Assembly (NCBI GenBank): GCA_019745075.1
Contig: JAIETR010000009.1
Coordinates: 1-64,000 of the forward strand
Length of the DNA: 64,000 nt
Direction: 5' to 3'
Origin: Qipengyuania sp.
Lineage (GTDB): Bacteria; Pseudomonadota; Alphaproteobacteria; Sphingomonadales; Sphingomonadaceae
Shown: in pieces, positions 1 through 8,611 of the stretch
Layout: each line of letters opens with the position of its first letter
Position numbering within the stretch: the stretch's first letter is position 1
Position numbers and translations under genes: made by a program
The notes under the pieces: model-generated
Database searches by the model: none
What the model was told of the DNA's origin: nothing
Seen by the model: the letters and a program-made list of their open reading frames with translations, nothing else

Positions 1-869
1 TGACCCGGCTCAGCCACGGGCACATCCGCATCGGCAGCTTCCAGCGCCTGCTCGTGCTCAAGGAGCCGGACCACATGGCGCGGCTCGTCGATTATTGCCT
101 CGCGCAGTTTCCGGGTCCGCCACCGCCCGACAGCGCTCCCGGTCGGAGCCAGCCGGCGGTGCGGTTGATGCACCAGGTGGTCGAGCGCCTCGCCGATCTC
201 GCCGCCAGCTGGATGGTCGCCGGCTTCGTCCACGGCGTGCTCAACACCGACAACATGAACGTGACCGGCGAGAGCTTCGATTACGGCCCCTGGCGATTCC
301 TGCCGCGCTGGGACCCGGGCTTCACAGCCGCCTATTTCGATCACGCCGGGCTCTACGCGTTCGGCCGCCAGCCGGAGGCGTTGCACTGGAATTGCGGGCA
401 GCTTGCAGTGGCGTTGCGCCTGCTCGCCGACGCGCCGTCGCTGGTCGCGGCGATGGAGCGCTTCGGGCCGCTCTACATGGCCGCGATCGGTCGGCGCTGG
501 TGCTGGCGGCTGGGGGTGGAGAGCGGGGGGCCGGAGGCGGACGCGGCTCTGGTCGGAGCCTGCGAGCGGGCTCTCGCCGAAAGCGGCATCCAGCCCGACG
601 CGTTCTTCTTCCGCCATCGCTGGGGGAGGCATGCGGATGGCGGTCTGACCTCGGCTCTGGCCGATTTCGAAGCGGTCCCGGGCGATCATCCCTATTGGCG
701 CGACGCCGGGCCCCAGACGATGCCGATCGAGGAAGTCGAGGCAATCTGGGCCGCGATCGCCGAGCGCGACGACTGGCGCCCGCTCGAAACGAAGATCGCG
801 GCCATCCGGCGCATGGGCGAAGCCCACGGCCTTCCGCCCGCGCCGCAGGGCCACGCAGCAGCGAATTGA
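1..869 (+). CDS. selO: Protein adenylyltransferase SelO (YdiU family), 5'-truncated by the window edge
   Basis: SelO is a kinase-fold enzyme that transfers AMP from ATP to Ser/Thr/Tyr of target proteins (family knowledge). The frame is already open at base 3, and 288 codons remain of a usual 470-490, so the N-terminal part lies outside the window. The first visible residues, S-H-G-H-I-R-I-G-S-F-Q, match the family SH-R-GSFQ segment. About 65 residues into the stretch read from the GTG at 54 comes the signature GVLNTDNM followed by GES-DYGPW, the metal-binding and catalytic region. The C-terminal part (LYAFGRQPEALHWN) also fits the family. The gene lies 57 bases before astD on the same strand, so the two may be co-transcribed. 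The GTG at 54 is internal, not the start. Confidence 0.9.
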   Translation, partial: TRLSHGHIRIGSFQRLLVLKEPDHMARLVDYCLAQFPGPPPPDSAPGRSQPAVRLMHQVVERLADLAASWMVAGFVHGVLNTDNMNVTGESFDYGPWRFLPRWDPGFTAAYFDHAGLYAFGRQPEALHWNCGQLAVALRLLADAPSLVAAMERFGPLYMAAIGRRWCWRLGVESGGPEADAALVGACERALAESGIQPDAFFFRHRWGRHADGGLTSALADFEAVPGDHPYWRDAGPQTMPIEEVEAIWAAIAERDDWRPLETKIAAIRRMGEAHGLPPAPQGHAAAN

Positions 870-926
870 CGCCCCGGCTTCGAGCCGTCACAGCCGCGCC
901 GAGACGCAATTCAACAGGTTGGACCG

Positions 927-2381
927 GTGGCCGAAGAAATCATTTCCATCGAACCGGCGACCTGCGCCGAGCTCTGGCGCGGCGAAACGGGCGATGTCGC
1001 CGCGGCTGTCGCGAAAGCGCGCGAGGCGCTGCCGAAATGGGCGAGGGAATCGCACACCAAGCGGATCGAGCTGGTCCGCCGCTTCGCCAACCAGGTCAGG
1101 AAGCAGGCCGAGCCCTTCGCCGAGCTGATCGCGCGCGAGACCGGCAAGCCGTTGTGGGAAGCGCGCACCGAGGTCGAGGCGGTTACGGCCAAGGTCGATA
1201 TCTCGATCCAGGCCTATGCCGAGCGCACGGGCTCGAAGAAGCTCGACAGCGCGCTCCTGGGCAGTGCCGCGCTGCGCCACAAGCCGCACGGGGTGATGGC
1301 GGTGCTGGGCCCGTACAACTTCCCCGCGCACCTGCCCAATGGCCACATTGTCCCGGCGCTGATCGCCGGCAATGCGGTGATCTTCAAGCCGAGCGAGAAG
1401 ACCCCGGCGGTGGGTGCGTTTCTGGTCAAGTGTTTTCACGCGGCGAAGATCCCCGAAGGCGTGATCCAGTGCCTGATCGGCGGCCCGGCGGAGGGCAAGG
1501 CGCTGGTCGAGCACGAGGGCGTGGACGGCGTGCTGTTCACGGGCTCGGCGCGCGCCGGTATCGCGATCAACCGGCGCCTGGCTGACAATCCCGGCAAGAT
1601 CGTCGCGCTGGAGATGGGCGGCAACAATCCACTCGTCGTCATCGACACGCCAAAGGTGGAGGACGCCGCCGTGCTGATCGTCCAGTCGGCCTTCACCACC
1701 GCCGGACAGCGCTGCACCGCCGCGCGCAGGCTGATCGTGGTCGCTTCGATGTTCGACAGTATCGTGCCCGCGGTGAAGGCCATGACCGAGCGGTTGATCG
1801 TGGGCGAGCCCTTCGCCGATCCCCAGCCCTTCATGGGGCCGGTGATCGACAACGCCACCGCCGAGCTGCTGATGGAAAGCTTCGTCGCGCTGATTCAGCG
1901 CGGCGGCACGCCGATCCTGCCGATGCGCCGGCCCCAGGCAGAGCTGCCGTTCCTCACGCCCGCGATCCTCGACGCGACCGAAATGAGCGACAGGCCCGAC
2001 ATCGAGCTGTTCGGGCCGCTGCTGCAATGCATTCGCGTGGCCGACCTCGACGCCGCCATCGCCGAGGCCAACGCCACGCGCTACGGCCTTTCGGCGTCGC
2101 TGATCGGGGGCAAGCCCGAGGACTACGAGCGCTTCTGGAACGAGATCCGCGCCGGGATCATCAACTGGAACCGGCCCACCAGCGGCGCCTCTTCCGCTGC
2201 GCCGTTCGGGGGCATCGGCCTGTCGGGCAATCACCGCCCTGCCGCCTTCTATGCCGCGGACTACTGCGCCTATCCAGTGGCTTCGACCAGCATGGATCAA
2301 CCCCGCGCGAGCCTGGGCGTCGGCCTTGCCGACAGCGAACCCGAAGCGCCCAAGGTCTGGCGCAAATCGACCAAGGAATAA
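927..2381 (+). CDS. astD: Succinylglutamate-semialdehyde dehydrogenase AstD
   Basis: NAD-dependent aldehyde dehydrogenase that oxidises N-succinylglutamate 5-semialdehyde to N-succinylglutamate, step four of the arginine succinyltransferase (AST) pathway; cytosolic. 484 residues, the usual length. The catalytic glutamate is E229 in LEMGGNNP and the catalytic cysteine is C263 in GQRCTAAR; the cofactor loop FTGSARAG precedes them. The N-terminal stretch A-R-E-T-G-K-P-L-W-E-A is typical of AstD rather than of general ALDHs. The start is GTG at 927, the first start that keeps the conserved N-terminus; no strong Shine-Dalgarno is visible. The other ast genes are not in the window and may lie upstream of selO. 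The AstE-like gene at 52.8 kb is not linked to it. Confidence 0.92.
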   Translation: MAEEIISIEPATCAELWRGETGDVAAAVAKAREALPKWARESHTKRIELVRRFANQVRKQAEPFAELIARETGKPLWEARTEVEAVTAKVDISIQAYAERTGSKKLDSALLGSAALRHKPHGVMAVLGPYNFPAHLPNGHIVPALIAGNAVIFKPSEKTPAVGAFLVKCFHAAKIPEGVIQCLIGGPAEGKALVEHEGVDGVLFTGSARAGIAINRRLADNPGKIVALEMGGNNPLVVIDTPKVEDAAVLIVQSAFTTAGQRCTAARRLIVVASMFDSIVPAVKAMTERLIVGEPFADPQPFMGPVIDNATAELLMESFVALIQRGGTPILPMRRPQAELPFLTPAILDATEMSDRPDIELFGPLLQCIRVADLDAAIAEANATRYGLSASLIGGKPEDYERFWNEIRAGIINWNRPTSGASSAAPFGGIGLSGNHRPAAFYAADYCAYPVASTSMDQPRASLGVGLADSEPEAPKVWRKSTKE

Positions 2382-2488
2382 GGCGCCGCCTCCACCCTTC
2401 AGCCGGCAGGGACGGCGCCTCCGCGACTCGGTGGAAGCCGCGCTCCGGACCGTGGGTGGGCACGGCCGCGAAGTCTGTTGGTGTCAGC

Positions 2489-3001
2489 TCATCGGCAGCG
2501 GATCCTGCTGTCGATACTCTTGCCGAGCAGCGCGCCGCCTGCGGCGCCGACAATGGTGCCGAGCGTCCGATCGCCGTGGCCCGCGACCTCGCGACCGAGC
2601 AGTGCGCCCACGGCGCCGCCGATCAACAGGCCGGTGGTCCCGTCGGATTTGCGGCAATAGTAGCGATTGTCCTGCCCACGCCACACGCGGGTGTTGTGGT
2701 GCACCGGCTCACCGTAGTTGGCGGGATAGCCGTTGTAGTAGGCGCGCGACCGATGGGCCGGAGCGCCATAGCGCGAGTGGCTCCGATAGCGGGAATCGCG
2801 GCGGTCGCGCTTGTCCCAGCCGCGATGGCGGCCGCGGTCACGGCGGTCGTCGTCGTATGCCGCGGTCGGGGTGTCGTATATCGGCGCGGCGCGCGAATAT
2901 GCGGACGCCTGCGCGTCCGGCAGCGCCGAGGCCGGGGCGGCGAGCGTCAGGCCGCCCGCGGCCAGCGCGAGCGAGACGGTGCGGAACGGTGCGGTCATCA
3001 T
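2489..3001 (-). CDS. Exported glycine-zipper (2TM) protein
   Basis: 170 residues. An N-terminal signal peptide (A-P-F-R-T-V-S-L-A-L-A-A-G-G, cleavage after PASA near residue 26) is followed by an Asp/Arg/Tyr-rich low-complexity middle part and, from about residue 125, a glycine-zipper pair (GLLIGGAVGALLG then GTIVGAAGGALLG). This is the arrangement of the Rickettsia 17-kDa antigen-like 2TM family, usually outer-membrane associated; the exact function is unknown. I chose the ATG-ATG at 3001-2996 because AGGAAA lies just upstream; a longer reading would add 18 residues before the signal peptide. It is divergent from rarD. The stretch 2382-2488 after astD holds a 7-bp GGCGCCG/CGGCGCC inverted repeat that may end astD transcripts. 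Confidence 0.75.
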   Translation of the reverse strand: MMTAPFRTVSLALAAGGLTLAAPASALPDAQASAYSRAAPIYDTPTAAYDDDRRDRGRHRGWDKRDRRDSRYRSHSRYGAPAHRSRAYYNGYPANYGEPVHHNTRVWRGQDNRYYCRKSDGTTGLLIGGAVGALLGREVAGHGDRTLGTIVGAAGGALLGKSIDSRIRCR

Positions 3002-3151
3002 CGACTTTTCCTTTCGTTTCGGGCGGCCAAGGCCCCACGCGCCCTCGTCACGCATTCATATATAAGGCGACAAATCTGAACCACCTGCAACGCGCCTGTC
3101 AGCTTTTCGACTTTTCGGCAAAGCGGGATTCGCGGGTGCCGAAACGAGCGG

Positions 3152-4081
3152 TTGCCACCTTTCCGCACCGTCACTAGCGCGCGGACGGTGGGTACGACGA
3201 CCGACAGCAAACCGAAAAGCGGCCTCGCCCCGGCGCTGGGCGCCTATCTCATCTGGGGCTTCCTGCCGCTTTACCTGATGCTGGTGCGCGCGGTGCCGGC
3301 ATTCGAGTTCGTCGCCTGGCGGATCATCTGGACCCTGCCGATCTGCCTCGCGATCGTGGCGCTGCGACGGCAGGGCCCGGATGTTCGCTCCGCGCTGGCC
3401 GACCGGCGCGCACTGGGCTGGCTCGCGGTCAGCAGCGCACTGATCGCGATCAACTGGCTGGTCTATGTCTGGGCGATCCAGAACGGCGAGGTCTATGCCG
3501 CGAGCCTGGGCTATTACATCAACCCGCTGATCAATGTGCTGCTCGGCACGCTGCTGCTGGGTGAACGGCTGTCGCGGGCGCAGTGGATCGCGGTCGCGAT
3601 AGCGGCGGTGGGCGTGGCGCTGCTCGCGGGAGGCGCATTGACGACGCTATGGATCAGCCTGACGCTGGCGCTGAGCTTCGGCAGCTACGGCCTGGTGCGC
3701 AAGCGGGTGACGGTCGGCTCGCTGCCGGGATTGACGATCGAATCGGCGCTGCTGCTGATCCCGTCGCTCGCACTGGCGGGGTGGTACGCCGCAACGCAGG
3801 GCTCGGCGTTCTTCGTCTCCCCCGCGCTCAGCGCCGCGATCGTGCTCGGCGGCTTCGTGACCGCCATCCCGCTGCTGCTGTTCGCCATCGCGGCGCGGCG
3901 GATGCCCTATTCGATGCTCGGCTTCTTCCAGTTCCTCGCGCCCAGCATCGTCTTCGTGCTCGGGCTGACGGTGTTCGAGCAGCCGCTCCAACCGGCGCAG
4001 GCGGCCAGCTTCGCCTTCATCTGGCTCGCGGCGGGCATCTTCATATTCGACCTGGTCAGGCGGTCGAAAGCCGCCAGCTAA
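3152..4081 (+). CDS. rarD: EamA-family permease RarD
   Basis: About 309 residues with about ten hydrophobic segments, a drug/metabolite superfamily transporter of the RarD branch in the inner membrane; the substrate is unknown. The family signature is clear at the N-terminus: [12 protein letters not shown] followed by E-F-V-A-W-R-I-I-W. The ATG at 3152 gives an N-terminus of about 25 polar residues; the GTG at 3188 would give a start closer to most RarD proteins, and neither has a convincing ribosome binding site, so the start is uncertain. The 3' end overlaps the convergent pyrC by 26 bases. Confidence 0.88.
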   Translation: MPPFRTVTSARTVGTTTDSKPKSGLAPALGAYLIWGFLPLYLMLVRAVPAFEFVAWRIIWTLPICLAIVALRRQGPDVRSALADRRALGWLAVSSALIAINWLVYVWAIQNGEVYAASLGYYINPLINVLLGTLLLGERLSRAQWIAVAIAAVGVALLAGGALTTLWISLTLALSFGSYGLVRKRVTVGSLPGLTIESALLLIPSLALAGWYAATQGSAFFVSPALSAAIVLGGFVTAIPLLLFAIAARRMPYSMLGFFQFLAPSIVFVLGLTVFEQPLQPAQAASFAFIWLAAGIFIFDLVRRSKAAS

Positions 4082-5096
4082 GCACTTCATCGGCATGAAA
4101 CGGCACGATGGACGCTTCGCCGCCATCGACTTCGCCCGGCACGGCCACTTCCGCCTTCTCCAGCGTCACCGTCCCCTCGTTCAGCGGCAGGCCGTAGAAC
4201 CGCGCACCATGCTCGCTGGCGAACCCCTCGAACTTGTCGAGCGCCCTCTCCTCCTCGAACACCGCGAGATAGCTTTCGAGGGCGAACGGCGCGTTGAAGA
4301 TGCCCGCGCAGCCGCAGCCGCTCTCCTTGGCGTGGCGGTGATGCGGCGCGCTGTCGGTGCCGAGGAAGAACTTGGGGTTGCCCGAGGTCGCCGCCGTGCG
4401 CAGCGCCAGCCGGTGCGCCTCGCGCTTGGCGACGGGCAGGCAATACATGTGCGGCCTGATCCCGCCGACCAGCATGGCGTTGCGGTTGATGTGGAGATGC
4501 TGCGGAGTGACGGTGGCGGCGATGTTCGCCCCGGCGCTCTCGACGAACTGCACGGCCTGCGAGGTGGTGACATGCTCGAAGATCACTTTGAGCTCCGGGA
4601 GGCGCGCCACCAGGGGCGCCATCACGCGATCGATGAACACAGCCTCGCGGTCGAAAACGTCCACTTCCGCGTCGGTCACCTCGCCGTGGACGCAGAGCGG
4701 CATGCCGATGTCGGCCATGCGCTCGAGCACGCCCGAAATCTTCGCCACGTCGGTGACGCCGCTGGCGGAATTGGTCGTCGCGCCCGCCGGGTAGAGCTTC
4801 GCCGCGGTCAACACGCCGTCACCGAAGCCCACCGCCAGGTCGCCGGGATCGCTCTCGTCGGTGAGATAGGCGGTCATAAGCGGCGCGAAGGCCACGCCGT
4901 CGGGCACCGCATCGATGATGCGTTGGCGATAAGCCGCGGCGAGCACGCTGTTGGTCACCGGAGGCGCGAGATTGGGCATGACGATCGCCCGCGCGAACTG
5001 GCGCGCGGTCCACGGCACCACCGCGCGCATCGTCGCACCGTCGCGGAAATGGAGGTGGAGGTCGTCGGGGCGGCGGATCGTGAGCGTCTGGTACAT
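4056..5096 (-). CDS. pyrC: Dihydroorotase (class II, homodimeric)
   Basis: Zinc enzyme interconverting N-carbamoyl-L-aspartate and dihydroorotate, the third step of pyrimidine synthesis. 346 residues, the length of the E. coli-type (class II) enzyme. Metal ligands are visible: H14 and H16 in LHLHFRDG, the carboxylated lysine K100 in [13 protein letters not shown], later histidines in VHGE and FEHVTT, and the aspartate in GTDSAPHH. Starts with ATG at 5096, 40 bases from the divergent ygfZ start, so both promoters share this short gap. pyrE, the later pathway enzyme, lies 15 kb away in a separate cluster. Confidence 0.95.
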   Translation of the reverse strand: MYQTLTIRRPDDLHLHFRDGATMRAVVPWTARQFARAIVMPNLAPPVTNSVLAAAYRQRIIDAVPDGVAFAPLMTAYLTDESDPGDLAVGFGDGVLTAAKLYPAGATTNSASGVTDVAKISGVLERMADIGMPLCVHGEVTDAEVDVFDREAVFIDRVMAPLVARLPELKVIFEHVTTSQAVQFVESAGANIAATVTPQHLHINRNAMLVGGIRPHMYCLPVAKREAHRLALRTAATSGNPKFFLGTDSAPHHRHAKESGCGCAGIFNAPFALESYLAVFEEERALDKFEGFASEHGARFYGLPLNEGTVTLEKAEVAVPGEVDGGEASIVPFHADEVLSWRLSTA

Positions 5097-5136
5097 GCGG
5101 CGTTGCCTATGCCGCCGCTCCGCCTATCTGTCACCC

Positions 5137-5856
5137 ATGCCCGCCACACGTCTCGCCGACCGCGCGCTCGTCCGCCTGAGCCCCCACGACCAGAGCGAGG
5201 ACGTCGTCGGCTTCCTCCAGAGCCTCGTCACCAATGACGTCTCAGGGGCCCTGCCCGTCTATGCCGGCCTGCTGACGCCCCAGGGCAAGACGCTGTTCGA
5301 TTTCATCGTCTGGCCAGGCGAAGGCGGTTCGCTGCTGCTCGACTGCGAAGCTTCCGCCGCGGACGATCTCGTCCGGCGTCTGTCGCTCTACCGGCTACGC
5401 CGCAAGATCGCGATCGCAATCGCGCCTGAGCTGGCGGTGCATTGGGAAGCGCATCCTGGCGATGGCGGCGCGGCGGACCCGCGTCTCTCCGCTCTAGGCC
5501 AGCGTTGGTTAGCGCCGGCCGAAGAGAGCGAGGATTCCGCCGACTCGGCCTGGCTTGCACATCGGCTGAAGCTTGGCGTTCCCGAAGGCCGCGCAGAGCT
5601 CGGCGACGTGCTTTGGCTAGAAACCAATGCCGCCGAACTGAACGGGGTGTCGTTTTCGAAGGGCTGCTATGTCGGGCAGGAGAACACCGCGCGGATGAAC
5701 TGGCGGCAGAAGGTCAACCGGCGGCTGGCGGTGGTGCCGCTCGAGCGTTCGGACGAAAAGCGCCGCAAGGCCGCCTATTCCGAACTGACGCTGGCGGTGG
5801 ATCATCTGCGGGTGGAGGACATCGATCCGACGCAGCTGCCTGGGTGGCTAACCTAA
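5137..5856 (+). CDS. ygfZ: Folate-binding YgfZ/GcvT-like protein
   Basis: 239 residues. YgfZ proteins use tetrahydrofolate and help in the maintenance of certain iron-sulfur enzymes such as MiaB (family knowledge). The diagnostic motif K-G-C-Y-V-G-Q-E is at about residues 175-182 and is followed by TARM; the cysteine is the conserved reactive one. The start ATG at 5137 gives the N-terminus MPATRLADRALV, normal for the family; the frame is open further upstream but this overlaps pyrC. Divergent from pyrC. Confidence 0.88.
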   Translation: MPATRLADRALVRLSPHDQSEDVVGFLQSLVTNDVSGALPVYAGLLTPQGKTLFDFIVWPGEGGSLLLDCEASAADDLVRRLSLYRLRRKIAIAIAPELAVHWEAHPGDGGAADPRLSALGQRWLAPAEESEDSADSAWLAHRLKLGVPEGRAELGDVLWLETNAAELNGVSFSKGCYVGQENTARMNWRQKVNRRLAVVPLERSDEKRRKAAYSELTLAVDHLRVEDIDPTQLPGWLT

Positions 5857-5868
5857 TAGCGCCCTGAC

Positions 5869-5956
5869 CCGTTCGTATCGAGCGAAGGCCGCCAGGCCGT
5901 AGTCGAGATACCGCGGACCGGTGCGAGGGTGTCTCGACTTCGCTCGACACGAACGG
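5869..5956. repeat. Imperfect inverted repeat between convergent genes
   Basis: Left arm CCGTTCGTATCGAGCGAAG with a displaced AGTCGAGATAC; right arm GTGTCTCGACTTCGCTCGACACGAACGG read 5' to 3' is its complement with a few changes. The pair can fold into one long hairpin in the 115-base gap between ygfZ (rightward) and the TetR gene (leftward), so it may serve as a two-way terminator. Similar short CGTTCG-TCGAGC repeats are common between genes in sphingomonads (recalled, not searched). Confidence 0.6.
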
Positions 5957-5971
5957 ACAAGTGAAAGTCGA

Positions 5972-6562
5972 TCAGTCCACCCGCTCGAGCGCGCGCTCGA
6001 GCATCGCCTGCGCCCGGTCGCGCGCGGCGGTATCGCTGAGGCCCAGCGAGCGCGCCAGCGCTTTCCCGATCAGTGCGTCACCCATCGCCATCAGCACCAG
6101 CGCGAGCGTGTCCTCGTGCACCGCCATATTGCCGCGGTGGCTGGCCTCGTCGGCCGCGATCTCGTCAACCAGCGCATGGATCGTCTCGACGATCGGGGTG
6201 AGCGCGTCCTCGTTGCCGGTCAGGATCATCCAGCTTGCCAGCGCCCCCGCGCCTTCCTTGTCGAACGCGTCGAAGGCGAGATCGACCACTTCACGAGGGC
6301 TGCCGAGTCCTGCCCGGCTCGCGCGCACCGCCTCGGCGATGGTGGCGCAGACCGTCCTGGCGAGATGCGCGGCCAGATCGCGCTGCAATCCCGCCGCCGA
6401 CCCGAAGTGGTGCAGCAGATTGGCGTGGGTCCGGTCGATTCGTCCCGCCACCGCCTTCAGCGTAACGGCCTGCGGACCGGCTTCGATCAACAGCAAGCGC
6501 GCCGCTTCGAGCGCGGCGAGGCGCGATTCTTCGGGTGGCAGCCGCCTTCTGGGTTCGGTCAT
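5972..6562 (-). CDS. TetR family transcriptional regulator
   Basis: 196 residues. The N-terminal helix-turn-helix of about 45 residues is typical: AARLLLIEAGPQAVTLKAVA then HANLLHHFGSAAGLQ. The C-terminal half is the variable ligand-binding and dimerisation part and does not reveal the ligand. It is divergent from the metal-dependent hydrolase gene at 6660, and the 97-base gap between them carries two tandem TGACA-N4-TGTCA palindromes, so it probably represses both itself and the hydrolase (inference). Start ATG at 6562. Confidence 0.88.
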   Translation of the reverse strand: MTEPRRRLPPEESRLAALEAARLLLIEAGPQAVTLKAVAGRIDRTHANLLHHFGSAAGLQRDLAAHLARTVCATIAEAVRASRAGLGSPREVVDLAFDAFDKEGAGALASWMILTGNEDALTPIVETIHALVDEIAADEASHRGNMAVHEDTLALVLMAMGDALIGKALARSLGLSDTAARDRAQAMLERALERVD

Positions 6563-6603
6563 GGAGCGACCCTACCGGGCGGTGGCGTGGATGCAAGACC
6601 CAC

Positions 6604-6648
6604 TATTGACATTTGTGTCAGTAAAACTATTGACACGTTTGTCAGCAA
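6604..6648. promoter_or_regulatory. Tandem palindromic operator between tetR and hydrolase
   Basis: Two copies of the same palindrome: TGACATTTGTGTCA at 6607-6620 and TGACACGTTTGTCA at 6631-6644, each TGACA-N4-TGTCA, each preceded by CTAT or TAT and followed by G. Centres are 24 bases apart. The second copy lies 16 bases before the hydrolase start codon. Position between a TetR gene and its divergent neighbour makes these the probable TetR binding sites. Confidence 0.7.
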
Positions 6649-6659
6649 AGGAATCGCCG

Positions 6660-7532
6660 ATGAACGCCCCTGCCCGTTTTGACGACATCGCCGCTTCGGC
6701 GCCGCCCACGCCCGCGGACCTGACCATCACCGTGCGCGACGAGCGCTTCAATCGCGGTGGCAATCCCGCGCGCTGGTGGGCGGGCGAGCCTTTCGGCACC
6801 GCCTGGCACAATGCGCTCAGCGCGACTTTCCCGCGCGGCGAGGCCTTCTTCATCGAATCGGTGAAGGCGCACCGCGAGGGCGCCAGCCCCAGGCTCGAGG
6901 CCGAAATCCGCGCCTTCGTGCGGCAGGAAATCAACCACACCCGCGAGCACATCGCCTTCAACAAGCTCGCCGAGGCGCACGGCTACGACATCAAGGCGGT
7001 CGACAGGCGCGTCGCCGAGATGCTCAAGCTGATCGAGGGCCGCCCGGCGATCCTCAACCTCGCCGCGACCATGGCGCTCGAGCACTACACCGCGATGATG
7101 GCGGCCGAGTTCCTCGGCAATCCGGCGCATTTCGCCACGGCGGATCCCGAGGTGCGGCGGATGTGGGAATGGCATTCGGCCGAGGAAATCGAGCACAAGG
7201 GCGTCGCCTACGACACCTGGAACCACGCCACCCGCGGCTGGAGCGCGTGGAAGCGCTGGAAGGTGCGCAGCCTGATGATGCTGATCGTCACCGGCCGCTT
7301 CTTCCGCAACCGCTGGCAGGATTCCATGGAGCTGCTGGCCCAGGACGGCATCACCGGCTGGAAGGCGCGCCGGGGCCTGTTCGCCTATCTTGCCTGGAAA
7401 CCGGGCGTGGTGCGGCGCATTTTCCCGGCCTGGCTGGCCTATTTCCGCCCCGGCTTCCATCCCTGGGACCACGACGACCGCGCGCTGATCGCGAAATACG
7501 AAGGCGAGTTCGGCGATGCATTGATGGCGTGA
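6660..7532 (+). CDS. Predicted metal-dependent hydrolase (PF10118 family)
   Basis: 290 residues. Histidine and glutamate clusters are placed as in the helical ferritin-like PF10118 family: E-A-E-I-R-A-F-V-R-Q-E-I-N-H-T-R-E-H (residues about 80-97), an A-L-E-H-Y-T segment in the middle and WHSAEEIEHKGVAYD near residue 175. These could bind a two-metal centre. The biochemical function of the family is not established. The start ATG at 6660 follows CAAAGGA, a usable ribosome binding site. Expression is probably controlled by the divergent TetR protein through the tandem palindromes just upstream. Confidence 0.8.
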   Translation: MNAPARFDDIAASAPPTPADLTITVRDERFNRGGNPARWWAGEPFGTAWHNALSATFPRGEAFFIESVKAHREGASPRLEAEIRAFVRQEINHTREHIAFNKLAEAHGYDIKAVDRRVAEMLKLIEGRPAILNLAATMALEHYTAMMAAEFLGNPAHFATADPEVRRMWEWHSAEEIEHKGVAYDTWNHATRGWSAWKRWKVRSLMMLIVTGRFFRNRWQDSMELLAQDGITGWKARRGLFAYLAWKPGVVRRIFPAWLAYFRPGFHPWDHDDRALIAKYEGEFGDALMA

Positions 7533-7534
7533 CT

Positions 7535-7577
7535 CGATCCTCCCCATTTACCTCTGCGAGGAAAATGGGGAGGATCG
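7535..7577. terminator. Two-way hairpin between convergent genes
   Basis: Perfect 15-bp stem: CGATCCTCCCCATTT at 7535-7549 pairs with AAATGGGGAGGATCG at 7563-7577; the loop is 13 bases. It begins two bases after the hydrolase stop codon and ends eight bases before the end of the convergent GNAT gene. There is no long T run, but the stem should stop transcripts from either side. The CCTCCCC/GGGGAGG arms resemble the palindromic elements at 11.8 and 46.6 kb. Confidence 0.65.
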
Positions 7578-7584
7578 TCGGTTC

Positions 7585-8124
7585 TCAAGCCGCTTGGGCC
7601 GGAAGTTCGCTGGCATCGAGGTCGAGCGAATAGATCGCGCAGGGCGTCGCCCCACCGCGCGCGAGGCAATCGCGTGTCTTGACCTTCCCCGTGGGCCGGA
7701 AGCCGAGCTTTTTGAGCACCCGGCCCGAAGCGGGATTGTCGAGATAGTGGCCCGCCTCGATCCTCGTGTGGCCGAGCAGACGCGCCACTTCGAGCACGCC
7801 GCGCGCGCCCTCGGTTGCATACCCTCGGCCCCAATAGGATCGCGCAATCCAGTAACCGAGCTCGGCATCCTCTCCGCGGTTTTCGCCGAGCCCGGCGCAG
7901 CCCACGAGCCGTGAACCCCGATTCTCGGGCAGCGTCAGCAGGAAGGCAGGGTAACGCGGATCCTGGCCGCGGCGGGCGAATTCGCGGGCGTGCTCCGGGA
8001 GATAGGGCCAGGGCGCCGTGGCAAGGTTCCTGACCACGCGCTCGTCGCCGATGCCCCACAGGATCATTTCCCAATCCTCGGGCCAGGCGGGCCGCAGCAG
8101 CAGCCGTTCGGTACGGTGGAACAT
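7585..8124 (-). CDS. GNAT family N-acetyltransferase (RimJ/RimL type)
   Basis: 179 residues. The N-terminus TERLLLRPAWPEDWE and the middle segment ELGYWIARSYWGRGYATEG (acetyl-CoA binding) followed by N-P-A-S-G-R-V-L-K-K-L-G-F mark the RimJ/RimL-like group, which acetylates alpha-amino groups of proteins or small amines; the substrate here is unknown. I chose ATG at 8124 since AAGGAG lies ten bases upstream; a 20-residue longer frame exists but is basic and not conserved-looking. The gene is monocistronic and convergent to the hydrolase. Confidence 0.85.
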   Translation of the reverse strand: MFHRTERLLLRPAWPEDWEMILWGIGDERVVRNLATAPWPYLPEHAREFARRGQDPRYPAFLLTLPENRGSRLVGCAGLGENRGEDAELGYWIARSYWGRGYATEGARGVLEVARLLGHTRIEAGHYLDNPASGRVLKKLGFRPTGKVKTRDCLARGGATPCAIYSLDLDASELPAQAA

Positions 8125-8227
8125 GGCTCTTATCTCCTTTTTTCCACGTCCCGGGTTCCTAGGCCGGCAACGTGACATCAACATGGCGGCAAACCGGAAT
8201 TCGCCGAACGGAGAGGGAGAAACGACA

Positions 8228-8261
8228 AGAGGGAGACGGGACGGGTCCCATCTCCCTCTTT
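8228..8261. terminator. Hairpin downstream of rplU-rpmA
   Basis: Nine-bp stem AGAGGGAGA (8228-8236) with TCTCCCTCT (8251-8259). It lies about 70 bases past the end of rpmA, in the 205-base gap shared with the GNAT promoter. The T run lies on the + strand side, so for the leftward ribosomal transcript it would act without a proper U tract. Confidence 0.4.
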
Positions 8262-8329
8262 GGCTGCCGGCTGGTGTGCCCGGCTGGGACCGTCCTGTCT
8301 GGACGATCCCGTTATCGGAGCGTCCGGTG

Positions 8330-8599
8330 TTATTCGGCGGCCTGGGCCATCATATCGACCGAGACGAACTTGCGGCCGAGCTTGCCCTTGTGGAATCGCA
8401 CGATGCCGTCGGTGAGCGCGAACAGCGTGTGGTCCTTGCCCATTCCGACATTGGTGCCGGGATAGAACTTGGTGCCGCGCTGGCGCACGATGATGTTGCC
8501 CGGAACCACTTCCTGGCTGCCGAACTTCTTCACGCCGAGACGCCGACCGGCCGAATCGCGACCGTTGCGCGACGAACCGCCTGCTTTCTTGTGTGCCAT
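8330..8599 (-). CDS. rpmA: 50S ribosomal protein L27
   Basis: 89 residues with the standard bacterial L27 N-terminus [16 protein letters not shown], whose tail reaches the peptidyl transferase centre, followed by the conserved GVKKFG and QRGTKFYPG segments. There is no Firmicutes-type cleavable leader. It lies 12 bases downstream of rplU and is co-transcribed with it, the universal rplU-rpmA pair. Confidence 0.98.
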   Translation of the reverse strand: MAHKKAGGSSRNGRDSAGRRLGVKKFGSQEVVPGNIIVRQRGTKFYPGTNVGMGKDHTLFALTDGIVRFHKGKLGRKFVSVDMMAQAAE

Positions 8600-8611
8600 C
8601 GTCCGGGCTCC

